From: JAJTFW01 sp903922455
GTDB taxonomy: Bacteria > Bacteroidota > Bacteroidia > AKYH767-A > OLB10
Direction: 5' to 3'
Assembly (NCBI GenBank): GCA_943329665.2
Contig: CALQEU020000005.1
Span: 1-64,000, forward strand
DNA: 64,000 nt
The notes under the pieces are model-generated. The model searched no databases. It saw nothing but the letters and a program-made list of their open reading frames with translations, and was not told where the DNA came from. A program made the position numbers and the translations under genes. Below, one piece after another: positions 9,105-17,614 of this stretch. Within the stretch, counting starts at the first letter, position 1. The number at the start of each line of letters is the position of its first letter.

Positions 9105-9148
9105 AAAAAAGAAAAGGCTGTATCGAAAGATATAGCCTTTTCTTTTTT
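9105..9148 (+). terminator. Intrinsic terminator of the OmpA gene
   Basis: Long hairpin: AAAAAGAAAAGGCT and GTATC pair with GATA and AGCCTTTTCTTTTT around a GAAA loop, with a U-run at the 3' end. It starts 13 bases after the OmpA stop codon. The A-run on the left makes it potentially active on both strands. Confidence 0.9.
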
Positions 9149-9169
9149 AACGATAAGTCACAATTAAGA

Positions 9170-9454
9170 ATTGGTGAGTTGGTGGGTTGGTGGGTTGGTT
9201 GATTAGTCGGTTAGTGGATTTGAGCCGACAGCCAAGGTAAAATGGTGGTCGTGTTAAGAAATTGGTAGATGTCGCGAGGCTGCGCTTTGCACGCAATGCG
9301 GAACAATGAAGTCGAAGCTACTTCTGAGTCGAAGCACAGTATAATAATTTAGGTATAAGTTCAAAACTCTGATGTCCTATTAAAAAATGCTGAACTGGTT
9401 ATTTCCCAGTACGAATCCTCGCGAAATTGATCCACAATCCCCCAACCCACCAAT
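9170..9454. repeat. Convergent intergenic repeat mosaic
   Basis: About 300 bases without a gene between convergent genes. 9170-9217 has six 8-base units (ATTGGTGA, GTTGGTGG twice, GTTGGTTG, ATTAGTCG, GTTAGTGG). 9270-9283 and 9411-9424 (inverted) carry TCGCGAGG-type sequences related to the palindrome at 5590. 9309-9339 contains two GTCGAAGC copies. 9430-9454 has three octamers of the 9170 family in the opposite orientation, ending 4 bases from the stop codon of the minus-strand gene. No ORF or RNA gene was recognised. Confidence 0.75.
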
Positions 9455-9458
9455 TAAA

Positions 9459-12095
9459 CTACTGAAGAATATATAAGCTGATGTTATCTTCGCCACCTTT
9501 CAGGAGTAGGTACTTTTCGCCGCTGGATCCTTTCGCAATGACAGGCTTGCCATTTCCTGAAATTGGAAATCCTTCTGCTAAACTGCCATCACGATTAAAC
9601 CAAAACAATCGTTGAGGAGTGGATGCAGCAACCACTATTTTTTCGCCGAAAACTAAATATTCGAATGAAACAAATGGTTCTGTATAATTGTATTTGAATA
9701 ACGAAACGTTATCATTCGTTTTAAAGAGTAGCCCTTTCGTGTTGGAAATTATCCAATCAGGAATTTGATCCCCATTTAGATCACCATAGGTAAAGGCTTT
9801 TACGGAATCGACATCGTTTTCAAAAACTCTCTTGACCGATCCATCTCCACTCACTTGGCTTATTTGTCCCGATTCATTTTTAAAATAAAACAAGATGTTT
9901 TCATCTTCTGAAGAAATCAAAGTTTCATTCGCATTCAAAACTATTTTCTCTTTCGCTGTAAAAGATCGGCTTCCTGTAAAATCCAGCGTATAACACATGC
10001 CACTTTCATCTAACAAAATCATTCGATTCATCTTTTCATTGATCAATACTGGACGTTGTACTACTCCAGGTAATTTAACTGTACCAAATCCAGTTAATGG
10101 TTTCCCATTTAAACCATAACCATACATTCTTAAATTTTTACAGGGAATAAAAAATCGACTTTCCTCCACTCCATTTCCTTTTATTAAACTTAATCCGGCA
10201 CTCGCTTCGGTAGGTAATCGAAAAGGATAATTGCCTACATCCATGCCCAGTGAATCGAAGAGGTAAATAAAAGAATGCGTATTGAATAAATATTGATTGC
10301 CTCCTTGTCCATGATAATCTACCACTTGAACATCTCCCAAAATGGCCGATTCCATTTTCTTCTTCCACACCACATTACCAGTATGATCAAAGGCATAAAG
10401 TTGATTCGCTACATCTTGAATTAATATCAATCCATTGATTCCTGCAGGCATAAAAGGTCCCGACGCGATAGTAGTATCCAATTTATTATTCCAAGTCAAT
10501 TGTGGTCCTAATGTGTTCTTATTAAAATAACCTAAACAACCACTAGTAGCATACATTCCATTATTATTACTTATAGAAAAAGTAAGTCCATTCCAATTTT
10601 TTAACACATCACCATAACTAGCCAACCAAGTTACCCAGGCTGGTGCCGCTATACTGCTAAATACTTTTTCAGATTGAGGAATGGAACAATAGAAAAACAA
10701 ATTTCCTTTTTGTGGAATATGCGCTGCTAATGAAGTATATCGATCTTCCTTCACCAATAAATTGCTCGTTTTAAAATCGTTTATATAAGCTCGTAAAACT
10801 GAAGCTTGATTTCCTACAATCAAATAATTTCCAATGATGGTATAATAAAACTTACTTACAGGAGTGAATAGGGATCCAAATAAATCCTTGAGGATCCATT
10901 TCCGATCAATATAACGGATGGCATATCCGTTATACAACTCTTCCTTTATCGATCCATCACCTACCAATGTTTCCAGTGAACGTTTGCACGCAGCTGCATT
11001 TTTCAGCTGTAAAATTGAAAGATAGTTGTTATCATTCAAGGCACCTGCGGGTTGTGTGACCACTAAAGCCACTTCTTCTCCCATCCAATTGGTAAAATAG
11101 GGCATCAACTCAGCCGATGAACTAGGCTGTTTAGATTTCTTCTGATTTTCCTTGATGGTATTTAAAATACTAGTTGCATCACTCATACCCCAAACTACTG
11201 CTGCGGATGTCTTAGCAGGCAACATTTGCACTAGCTTTCTCTCTACAGGAGTTTGATGATCGAAGAGATGAATAAATGTATTGGAGTCGACTGCTAAAGT
11301 TTGACCCTGAAATGCAATAATATTGGAATGCATTTCCAAGTTTAATATCGACCAATCGCCTAATCGCTCGAGTGGCGCTAAGTTTACTCCTGATGGATCA
11401 CGAAATTGTGTTTTCAACCATTTTGAAAAGCCAGGATAATACAAGGCCACCATTAATTCTTTGGGTTGTTCCTCACAATACGTTTTAATGGAAGCGGCTG
11501 GAGAAATCAGCTTTGCATTCTTTTGTTGACGGATGGCATCTTCAATTAAAAAGGTGGTAGATGATCCAATAAAAACACCTTTTGTGACCGCCCATGAGAA
11601 ATGCCTTCCATTCTTTCCACTAAATTCACGGATATCGATACCGTTATACACTCGAGTTTGAATGTTTCCAGTAGTTTGAAGCATCAAGGCGATGAGCTCT
11701 TCTGAAATATTCACAAAATCATTATCTACTTCTGCAAAATACATCAAACTAAATGAAGATGGACCGGTAACATGACCGCTTATCAAGAGTTGAGTTGCTT
11801 TAAAAGTAGCCTTTAACTTTTCATTGTTGGTGCAGATGGAGTCTATAAAAATTAAGGAACGATTCCAATCTTTTAAAACTTCCACCGAATCACATTCCGA
11901 CAAAAAAGAACTATTTGCTAATCGCTGTAAGTCTCCTGAAGAGGGGTCTACGGTGACGATCCAGGCCACATCGGCAGGGATCAATTCATACACGGAAGAG
12001 TTTACACTTTTTCTGAGTTGGAAGTAGAAAAATCCACCCGCCAAAAGCAGTAAAATAACAACAGAAACAATTGACGAGCTTACGACCCTCTTCAT
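9459..12095 (-). CDS. Large membrane-anchored protein, DUF3352-like with C-terminal propeller
   Basis: An 878-residue protein not assignable to a known activity. One N-terminal transmembrane segment (residues about 8-27) anchors it to the inner membrane with the rest in the periplasm. Residues about 35-560 resemble DUF3352-type domains (starting YELIPADVAWIVTVDPSSG, and with repeated short blocks such as LPAKTSAAVVWGM). Residues about 590-878 read as a beta-propeller with repeated tryptophan/aspartate strands and one FG-GAP/VCBS-like calcium loop (GDLNGDQIPDW). Its stop codon abuts an octamer repeat tract. It lies 133 bases downstream of the copper-type operon on the same strand and could be its last gene, but no hairpin or overlap settles this. 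Confidence 0.6.
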   Translation of the reverse strand: MKRVVSSSIVSVVILLLLAGGFFYFQLRKSVNSSVYELIPADVAWIVTVDPSSGDLQRLANSSFLSECDSVEVLKDWNRSLIFIDSICTNNEKLKATFKATQLLISGHVTGPSSFSLMYFAEVDNDFVNISEELIALMLQTTGNIQTRVYNGIDIREFSGKNGRHFSWAVTKGVFIGSSTTFLIEDAIRQQKNAKLISPAASIKTYCEEQPKELMVALYYPGFSKWLKTQFRDPSGVNLAPLERLGDWSILNLEMHSNIIAFQGQTLAVDSNTFIHLFDHQTPVERKLVQMLPAKTSAAVVWGMSDATSILNTIKENQKKSKQPSSSAELMPYFTNWMGEEVALVVTQPAGALNDNNYLSILQLKNAAACKRSLETLVGDGSIKEELYNGYAIRYIDRKWILKDLFGSLFTPVSKFYYTIIGNYLIVGNQASVLRAYINDFKTSNLLVKEDRYTSLAAHIPQKGNLFFYCSIPQSEKVFSSIAAPAWVTWLASYGDVLKNWNGLTFSISNNNGMYATSGCLGYFNKNTLGPQLTWNNKLDTTIASGPFMPAGINGLILIQDVANQLYAFDHTGNVVWKKKMESAILGDVQVVDYHGQGGNQYLFNTHSFIYLFDSLGMDVGNYPFRLPTEASAGLSLIKGNGVEESRFFIPCKNLRMYGYGLNGKPLTGFGTVKLPGVVQRPVLINEKMNRMILLDESGMCYTLDFTGSRSFTAKEKIVLNANETLISSEDENILFYFKNESGQISQVSGDGSVKRVFENDVDSVKAFTYGDLNGDQIPDWIISNTKGLLFKTNDNVSLFKYNYTEPFVSFEYLVFGEKIVVAASTPQRLFWFNRDGSLAEGFPISGNGKPVIAKGSSGEKYLLLKGGEDNISLYILQ

Positions 12096-12228
12096 AATGG
12101 GTGTTTGTCAAAACTACTGCTTAGCACAGCAGGATAACATCTTACCCATACGCACTTATGGACAAACGGCTGTTAATAGCGAAAGAGCTAAAAAGAAGTC
12201 TTTCGAACCATCTTACTCGAAAGAAAAA

Positions 12229-13206
12229 CTATTTAAATAGGAATGTTTGTTGATTGAAATACCAAGTGATTCCAGCTCTATAACGGATACGACTAGCCAA
12301 CATACTTGAACTTTGCTCTTGTCTTGCACTCCACCAACAAGAGGTACTGAATCCAATATTTTTATAGAAGAGATCCACTCCTGGACCGAGAAAAAGTCCC
12401 TTCATCGAAGTTCCTTTAACCAATTCGTCCATGACCTCCACTCCTTTCATTGATTCAAAATAACTTTGCAGCGAAGGCATCACCTTAAAATTTTCATTTC
12501 GCTTCCATTGATAACTTAGGCTCGAAAAAAAGGTAGTACTGTTAGACACACGCTCATCGAATCGATTTTTTCCATTAATTTTATACATGGGCAACAGATT
12601 CCAACTCCAATTTCCTCTTCCCAATTGGTAATTTGCAAAAAACAGTACGTCATTACTTCCTGTTCCTGGTTGCAGCAATATCGACAACCTTTCATTATTC
12701 ACTTTTTGGTTTTCATCTCCAATACCCCACTTCACGCCAGCTCCCAGCAGCAAGCGATGGTTAAATTTACCGATGCTGGCTTCATTAATCATTTGCCATC
12801 CTAACAACGTACTCAAATCACCGAGTCCTGAATTTTTTGTTCGCTTTTCATTTTCAAGAGCGGAATTGAAAACATAGGGAGCAATTACTGATAACTCTAA
12901 GCGCGGATGAAGATAAAAGCGAGATCTAAACTCTGCGGCTCTATACACTTCAAATTCTTTATTTCTACTGGCGTTTGAACCATCATTGTCACTATGACCA
13001 ATACGCATACTGCCGTCAGGAAAAAAAGCTGAGTTTGTGGTGTTGCTTCCTGAGAAACTCACATAGCGATAAAACATGCTCACGTATGCTTTTTTATCTC
13101 CTGGATGAATCCCAATAAAACTTCCGCAAACATCACAACTCATACTTTTTCCACACCAAACCAACAAAAGGGTTAACGCGATTAAGAATTTTTGAAACGG
13201 GAACAT
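12229..13206 (-). CDS. Outer-membrane barrel protein of the mbnP-mbnH operon
   Basis: A 325-residue exported protein. A signal peptide (1-22) is followed immediately by a CDVCG motif (Cys24, Cys27), a likely metal or disulfide site at the mature N-terminus. The rest is alternating amphipathic strands (VSMFYRYVSF, YRAGITWYFN) ending in Phe-Leu-Phe-Lys, as in beta-barrels that resemble transporter-like outer-membrane proteins. The start codon lies only 3 bases after the mbnH stop, so the two are co-transcribed. By position it is probably an outer-membrane partner in copper handling. No closer family is recognised. Confidence 0.65.
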   Translation of the reverse strand: MFPFQKFLIALTLLLVWCGKSMSCDVCGSFIGIHPGDKKAYVSMFYRYVSFSGSNTTNSAFFPDGSMRIGHSDNDGSNASRNKEFEVYRAAEFRSRFYLHPRLELSVIAPYVFNSALENEKRTKNSGLGDLSTLLGWQMINEASIGKFNHRLLLGAGVKWGIGDENQKVNNERLSILLQPGTGSNDVLFFANYQLGRGNWSWNLLPMYKINGKNRFDERVSNSTTFFSSLSYQWKRNENFKVMPSLQSYFESMKGVEVMDELVKGTSMKGLFLGPGVDLFYKNIGFSTSCWWSARQEQSSSMLASRIRYRAGITWYFNQQTFLFK

Positions 13207-13209
13207 GAC

Positions 13210-14232
13210 TTATTCTTTAAATCGACTGTCGCGAATGAATGTGTAATCAGTTAGGGTTCCTAAGAATGCGATCAGATCATTTTTCTCAGCTAGTGTAAGT
13301 GGAATGCTGTTAGAAGATAATAAAGGATCTAACGTGCTGCTGGGTTGAATTCCAGAATTATAATGATTCATTACATCCATCAACTTTTCAAATCTTCCGT
13401 CGTGCATATATGGAAAAGTTAAAGCCACATTTCTCAAAGAAGGCACTCTAAACAAACCAGAATCTTGAGGGAGCGTAGATATTAATGCTCGGCCAGGATC
13501 TTTTGTAAAATAGGAATCGAGTCCATTATTTCGGAAAGACATATCCGTTAGTAACGGCTCCTTATGGCAAGACTCACATTTAGCACGAAAGAGTTGCAAT
13601 CCATTTAACTCCGCACTGGTCAAATTCACCTTCCCTGCCTCGTATCGATCGTATTTAGAATCGGCTGAAATCATGGATCCCATGAATTGAGCCATGGCAC
13701 GCATCATGGCTTGCGTGGTGATGGTATCGGAACCAAAAGCATCCTCAAACATTCCAGGGTAACTGTTACTTCTTTTTAACTTCAGAAGCACGTGGGGCAT
13801 CGTTTCATCCATCTCCACTGGATTACTAATAGGCGCGAGTGGTTGCACTTCCAAATGATTCACACCACCGTCCCACATAAAGTTTGGAAACCAAGCAATA
13901 TTGTATAATGCGGGAGAATTCCGATTGCCTAATAAATTGTCAATTCCATGACTCAGTTTATGATCACTGTGTGCAAAGGCTACAAATTGTTGATGACAAC
14001 TCCCACAGGCAATGGTACTATCACGCGATAAAATAGGATCATAAAAAAGTTTTTTACCCAACGCAAATCCCGCAGGAGTTACTGGATTATTTTGAAATTG
14101 ATATACGGGATCAGGAAATCCATCGGGGATGTAAAAAAAGGGTTTGGTTCCACCCTCCTCACTTTTTGAGCAAGCAGAAAGCAAAACAACCATTAAAACA
14201 AGAAAGCTAACGAAGGAACTAATCTTTTTCAT
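13210..14232 (-). CDS. mbnH: Di-haem cytochrome c peroxidase-like enzyme, MbnH type
   Basis: Periplasmic lipoprotein (lipobox LLSAC, Cys21) with two c-type haem motifs, CGSCH at 76-80 and CESCH at 219-223, and the MauG/CCP block DPILSRDSTIACGSCH. In Methylosinus, MbnH uses peroxide to oxidise one tryptophan of its partner MbnP to kynurenine, creating a copper site; here the partner gene lies directly upstream, which favours this role over plain hydrogen peroxide detoxification. The length of 340 fits MauG/CCP proteins. A hairpin at 14245-14280 separates it from mbnP and may lower its expression; the next gene follows after 3 bases. Confidence 0.85.
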   Translation of the reverse strand: MKKISSFVSFLVLMVVLLSACSKSEEGGTKPFFYIPDGFPDPVYQFQNNPVTPAGFALGKKLFYDPILSRDSTIACGSCHQQFVAFAHSDHKLSHGIDNLLGNRNSPALYNIAWFPNFMWDGGVNHLEVQPLAPISNPVEMDETMPHVLLKLKRSNSYPGMFEDAFGSDTITTQAMMRAMAQFMGSMISADSKYDRYEAGKVNLTSAELNGLQLFRAKCESCHKEPLLTDMSFRNNGLDSYFTKDPGRALISTLPQDSGLFRVPSLRNVALTFPYMHDGRFEKLMDVMNHYNSGIQPSSTLDPLLSSNSIPLTLAEKNDLIAFLGTLTDYTFIRDSRFKE

Positions 14233-14244
14233 TATAAACAGTAT

Positions 14245-14280
14245 AAAACCCGACCTGCGGAATGAACAGCAGATCGGGTT
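14245..14280 (-). terminator. Terminator-like hairpin between mbnP and mbnH
   Basis: On the minus strand AACCCGATCTGC pairs with GCAGGTCGGGTT (one mismatch-type G.U) around a 10-base loop and is followed by TTTATA. It begins 20 bases after the mbnP stop and ends 12 bases before the mbnH start. The short U-run suggests partial termination or 3' end protection of mbnP mRNA rather than a full stop. Confidence 0.7.
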
Positions 14281-14299
14281 GAAATATCACTTTACTACT

Positions 14300-15085
14300 T
14301 TAGTCATTGTGTAAATGATCAAATGAGAACATTTGTGCATAGTTATTTGCAATGAGAAGGGCATCACCACCTTGTGACATCTGCACAGGAAGAGTAGCAA
14401 TGCTGATGGTATTCGGGGTAGAGAACAACTTCAACACATCGGCCAATACATGAATTTCTGCTTCACGAGATCCATCTACAATTAAACTTTCGCCCATGAA
14501 ATCAATTTCTACTTCACGTATAGCATTCGTATTATTTGCATTTTTGAAACCACCAATATGATAAACATACGAATTTCCAGCCTGTGTAGAAGCTGGAGAA
14601 GTACCTTCCAATTTAAAAAAGATATATCCGCTTGACCATGTCCAGAACATTCCATTGGCTGGATCCAAGGCGCCCGTTTGAGCTCCACTCACATTTCTGG
14701 CGGAGTCAACACCAATTGAAAAACGAACACTAGTATACCCTCCACCTGGAACATTAGGTATTGCCAATTTGGTTGTTGCCTGATTGGATTCATCCACTAA
14801 GAAATAACTATCTGGCATTTCATAAACCAATGCGTCAACTTTGTAAAACTGAACTTTAGAAATATAGTACTTTAATCTTGTAACGTTAAATGATTCACCC
14901 GAGCTATTCGTGTAAAAAGTACCACCCGTTTCATCAACGTTAACGGCTCCAGCCACATTTGTAATATCGAGCGTGACAGTTCCTGGTTGAGGAGAAGGAA
15001 CTACTTCCTCTTTATCATCTTTACAAGAAAAAAAACTAACTGAAATAAGGCATAGTCCTGCCAATACTAATTTTGATTTATTCAT
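14300..15085 (-). CDS. mbnP: MbnP family copper-binding lipoprotein
   Basis: Envelope lipoprotein with lipobox SFFSC (Cys21) after the start MNKSKLVLAG at 15085; an upstream ATG at 15127 would add 14 residues ahead of the signal peptide and is rejected. The MbnP core is recognisable: NVTRLKYYIS at about 67-76, GMFWTWSSGYIFFKLEG with Trp148 and Trp150, YHIGG (His176) and a C-terminal SFDHLHND. In the characterised system one Trp is converted to kynurenine by MbnH and, with nearby His ligands, binds copper. The WTW motif is the obvious candidate for that change. A length of 261 is typical. It shares a strand and spacing with mbnH. Confidence 0.87.
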   Translation of the reverse strand: MNKSKLVLAGLCLISVSFFSCKDDKEEVVPSPQPGTVTLDITNVAGAVNVDETGGTFYTNSSGESFNVTRLKYYISKVQFYKVDALVYEMPDSYFLVDESNQATTKLAIPNVPGGGYTSVRFSIGVDSARNVSGAQTGALDPANGMFWTWSSGYIFFKLEGTSPASTQAGNSYVYHIGGFKNANNTNAIREVEIDFMGESLIVDGSREAEIHVLADVLKLFSTPNTISIATLPVQMSQGGDALLIANNYAQMFSFDHLHND

Positions 15086-15179
15086 TTTATGATTTTTAAT
15101 TGTTTTGTATAGAATTGTAACACACACCTCACTGTTGTATTAACAGCAAAGTATATTAAAAGTTTTGACAATAAAAAAA

Positions 15180-15548
15180 CTATACAATGGGCGGTCGAAA
15201 ATCAATGAATAAAACAGTTAAATAACCTATACTTTTATAAGGAAGAAATCTAAAATCAATATAATTTTCAACTACTGATAGAACAACAACTGGCGGAGCT
15301 AAGGAATACATTTCAAACTTAACTTGAGAATCGCTTCCTTGCTTTCTTTCTTGTTCATCTTGTGCTTTAAGTTCTTTATTCAGATGACAACCACCCTGAC
15401 AAGTATTATTGGGAACTTCCTTCTTTTCACACAAAACAGATGCAAAATAATCTTGACGCAGCTCATAATCTAAAAACAATAACGACTTCGTGATTGATCC
15501 CATTAGAAACACCACTATCATTGTTAAGGCTAAAAAGCGATTTAGCAT
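15180..15548 (-). CDS. Small Cys-rich membrane protein ahead of mbnP
   Basis: A 122-residue protein starting MLNRFLALTM at 15548 (an ATG 7 codons upstream is less likely because the minus-7 box sits on it). One N-terminal hydrophobic segment (1-22) may be a signal or anchor. A central conserved block, SVLCEKK then CQGGCHLNKEL, is a C-x(n)-C-x-x-x-C-H motif common in small Bacteroidota proteins encoded beside copper and TonB-receptor genes. The C-terminus is hydrophobic and ends FIDFRPPIV. Position as first gene of the mbnP-mbnH cluster suggests a metal sensor or carrier; this is inference. Confidence 0.6.
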   Translation of the reverse strand: MLNRFLALTMIVVFLMGSITKSLLFLDYELRQDYFASVLCEKKEVPNNTCQGGCHLNKELKAQDEQERKQGSDSQVKFEMYSLAPPVVVLSVVENYIDFRFLPYKSIGYLTVLFIDFRPPIV

Positions 15549-15553
15549 GAACA

Positions 15554-15561
15554 CAAATATA
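15554..15561 (-). promoter_or_regulatory. Bacteroidota minus-7 promoter box (TATATTTG)
   Basis: TATATTTG on the minus strand, 5 bases before the ATG at 15548, is the probable promoter of the copper-type gene cluster. A very short or absent leader is implied. Confidence 0.55.
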
Positions 15562-15736
15562 CAAGACAAATCATCTTAAAATGTGTAAAATCGCATCAAA
15601 CTTACTAACGAAATATCTCAAATAAATGCATCTTATTAATAATCAAAAATATATAAAAATTAAAGCAAGCTATTATTACCTAAAACTGACATATTTCATC
15701 TACTAAGAAAAATAGAATAACCGCCTTAAATAGTAT

Positions 15737-17380
15737 CTATCGAAACAAACTGAGTATTCCACGCAAAGTTCTATTTTTCAAATCGGGACCTTGATATTGA
15801 ATTTGCCAAATATAGATCCCATTCTGACAAAATTCTTTTTCAAACATTCCATCCCAGCCTATTTCTTGCTGATCGGAGACGAATAATTCTTGTCCATAGG
15901 TATTAAATATTTTCAACGAATATTTAAAAACCTCTCCTGAATACGATCTAAAAAAATCATTGATCCCATCATCGTTGGGAGTAAAAGAAGATGGCACAAA
16001 CATTCCTGTGAAGCAACGCTCTCTTATAAATACAGAATCCTTTCCTGTACAGCCCGTCGAATCAGTGACCGTTACTGCATACCAACCGGTATCGGTTACC
16101 ATTAAAGTGTTTGTTGTGCTTCCTGTCGACCATAAATAAGAATCAAATTCTCCGGGTTGCAAAGCAATAACATCTCCGCTACAAAATAGTATATCGGTAG
16201 GTAAACTTGGATTAGGTCCACCATCACCATTTACAATCACATCATAATTTTTTGTTAGACTACAGGTGGAATCTGCAGTAAGTGTCACTTGATAATTCCC
16301 TAAAGGTAAATTTGAAAGAGACGTTCCCGTTTGCGGAGGATTTGTGTTCCAAATCAACTGCAAATTGGGGTAAGGCGATACCGTTAGTTGAATGGAACCA
16401 TCATCAGAGCCATTACAAGTCAATGGAAAAATTTCGGCACTGACATCCGGAATAATAACGGTTCTTACCTCCCTAATAATTCCAACACAAGGTTCATCCA
16501 AGGTAAAAGTTACAGTATACGTTCCGGGAGATGAAAAAGTATGAATGTCGGTGAAATTCGTAGACGTATTACTTCCTGATGCAGGATCGCCAAAATTCCA
16601 AGTTTGCGTTGTCGGACAGTCGCCACCGTTAGCTTCAAATCGAACGCGGTTATTGGTCTCGCAAGTGTATGTAAAATCCAGGATGGGTTCGGGGAGATTG
16701 GACATCGAAAAACTGTCGATGGCAATTCCATCGTAATTATTACACGAAGTACCGGAACTAAAGGTAAAACGAAAAAGCACATCGGACTCACCAGCCAAAT
16801 TACTTAAACAATAAGAAGCCGTTACCCATTGCCCGCTTCCATTCCCTCCTAAACAAGATCCATTGGTAGGCAACGTACTTCCCGACCAACCTGTAGTGGG
16901 CGATGCTAATCCATTTAGGTTTGTAATAGCCGGTGAATTGAACCAATTCGCTGTTTTACAATTTGAATTGATACTATTAAAACCCACATTTTGCCATGAA
17001 CTTCCTGAATTCGTTGAATATTGCAAGTTTCCTCCATCATACTGACGCTCTGTATCCCAAAAAATTAAAAATTGAACATAAGGTCTCGGGACAGAAGTAA
17101 AATCAAAACAAGGGCTCTGGATCCAGGCTTTTTCTCCACCATTATAGTTAGCATTGGTTAATCCGCCCGAAATCCAACAAGAATTCCCACTTCCAGCGCC
17201 TGTAATTCGAACTTTAGCTGGAGTTCCCCATGTCCAGTCGCTATTTGCACCTCCTGAAGTCCAGCCAGATGGCCCCGTTTCAAAATCTTCAACAAAAGGA
17301 TAAGTAGTAACGCACTGCGCATACATAGTGCTATTTATCAACAATATAAGTAAAATAAAATACAGATAGCTGCGCTTCAT
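15737..17380 (-). CDS. T9SS type B cargo: PKD protein with gliding-motility C-terminal domain
   Basis: A 547-residue surface protein. A signal peptide (1-21) precedes a jelly-roll/MAM-like region rich in Gly, Ser and Trp (about 25-235; FETGPSGWTSGG). A PKD domain follows (about 236-312; NFGDPASGSNTST, FSSPGTYTVTF), then an SprB-type adhesion repeat (about 318-385; LTCNGSDDGSIQL, IWNTNPP, LPLGNYQVT). The C-terminal about 85 residues (FVPSSFTPNDDGINDFF to LRGILSLFR) are the gliding motility-associated domain that acts as a type B sorting signal of the type IX secretion system. It is likely exported by T9SS and surface attached. The function is adhesion-like, not enzymatic. Confidence 0.88.
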   Translation of the reverse strand: MKRSYLYFILLILLINSTMYAQCVTTYPFVEDFETGPSGWTSGGANSDWTWGTPAKVRITGAGSGNSCWISGGLTNANYNGGEKAWIQSPCFDFTSVPRPYVQFLIFWDTERQYDGGNLQYSTNSGSSWQNVGFNSINSNCKTANWFNSPAITNLNGLASPTTGWSGSTLPTNGSCLGGNGSGQWVTASYCLSNLAGESDVLFRFTFSSGTSCNNYDGIAIDSFSMSNLPEPILDFTYTCETNNRVRFEANGGDCPTTQTWNFGDPASGSNTSTNFTDIHTFSSPGTYTVTFTLDEPCVGIIREVRTVIIPDVSAEIFPLTCNGSDDGSIQLTVSPYPNLQLIWNTNPPQTGTSLSNLPLGNYQVTLTADSTCSLTKNYDVIVNGDGGPNPSLPTDILFCSGDVIALQPGEFDSYLWSTGSTTNTLMVTDTGWYAVTVTDSTGCTGKDSVFIRERCFTGMFVPSSFTPNDDGINDFFRSYSGEVFKYSLKIFNTYGQELFVSDQQEIGWDGMFEKEFCQNGIYIWQIQYQGPDLKNRTLRGILSLFR

Positions 17381-17586
17381 AATTCAGCAAAGTTGAGGAA
17401 TAATTTCAATTTCTAAACTATGAACCGATTGATTCCTTTAGAATTCAGCTGCATTCAATTCCAAATTCAATTTCACAGATGAAGAAAGCAAAATTTGATC
17501 ATGAAGTTTCGCCTCGCGATTCCATCAAAAAAAAGAAAGATGAAAATTGTCATGAAGAGTGCAACTGAATCAGCATATATCTTAAT

Positions 17587-17594
17587 TATCTTTG
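17587..17594 (+). promoter_or_regulatory. Bacteroidota minus-7 promoter box (TATCTTTG)
   Basis: TATCTTTG 20 bases before the chosen ATG at 17615. It supports that start over the upstream in-frame ATG at 17495, which would lie before the promoter. Confidence 0.65.
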
Positions 17595-17614
17595 CCCAAA
17601 TCAAAATCGAAAGC

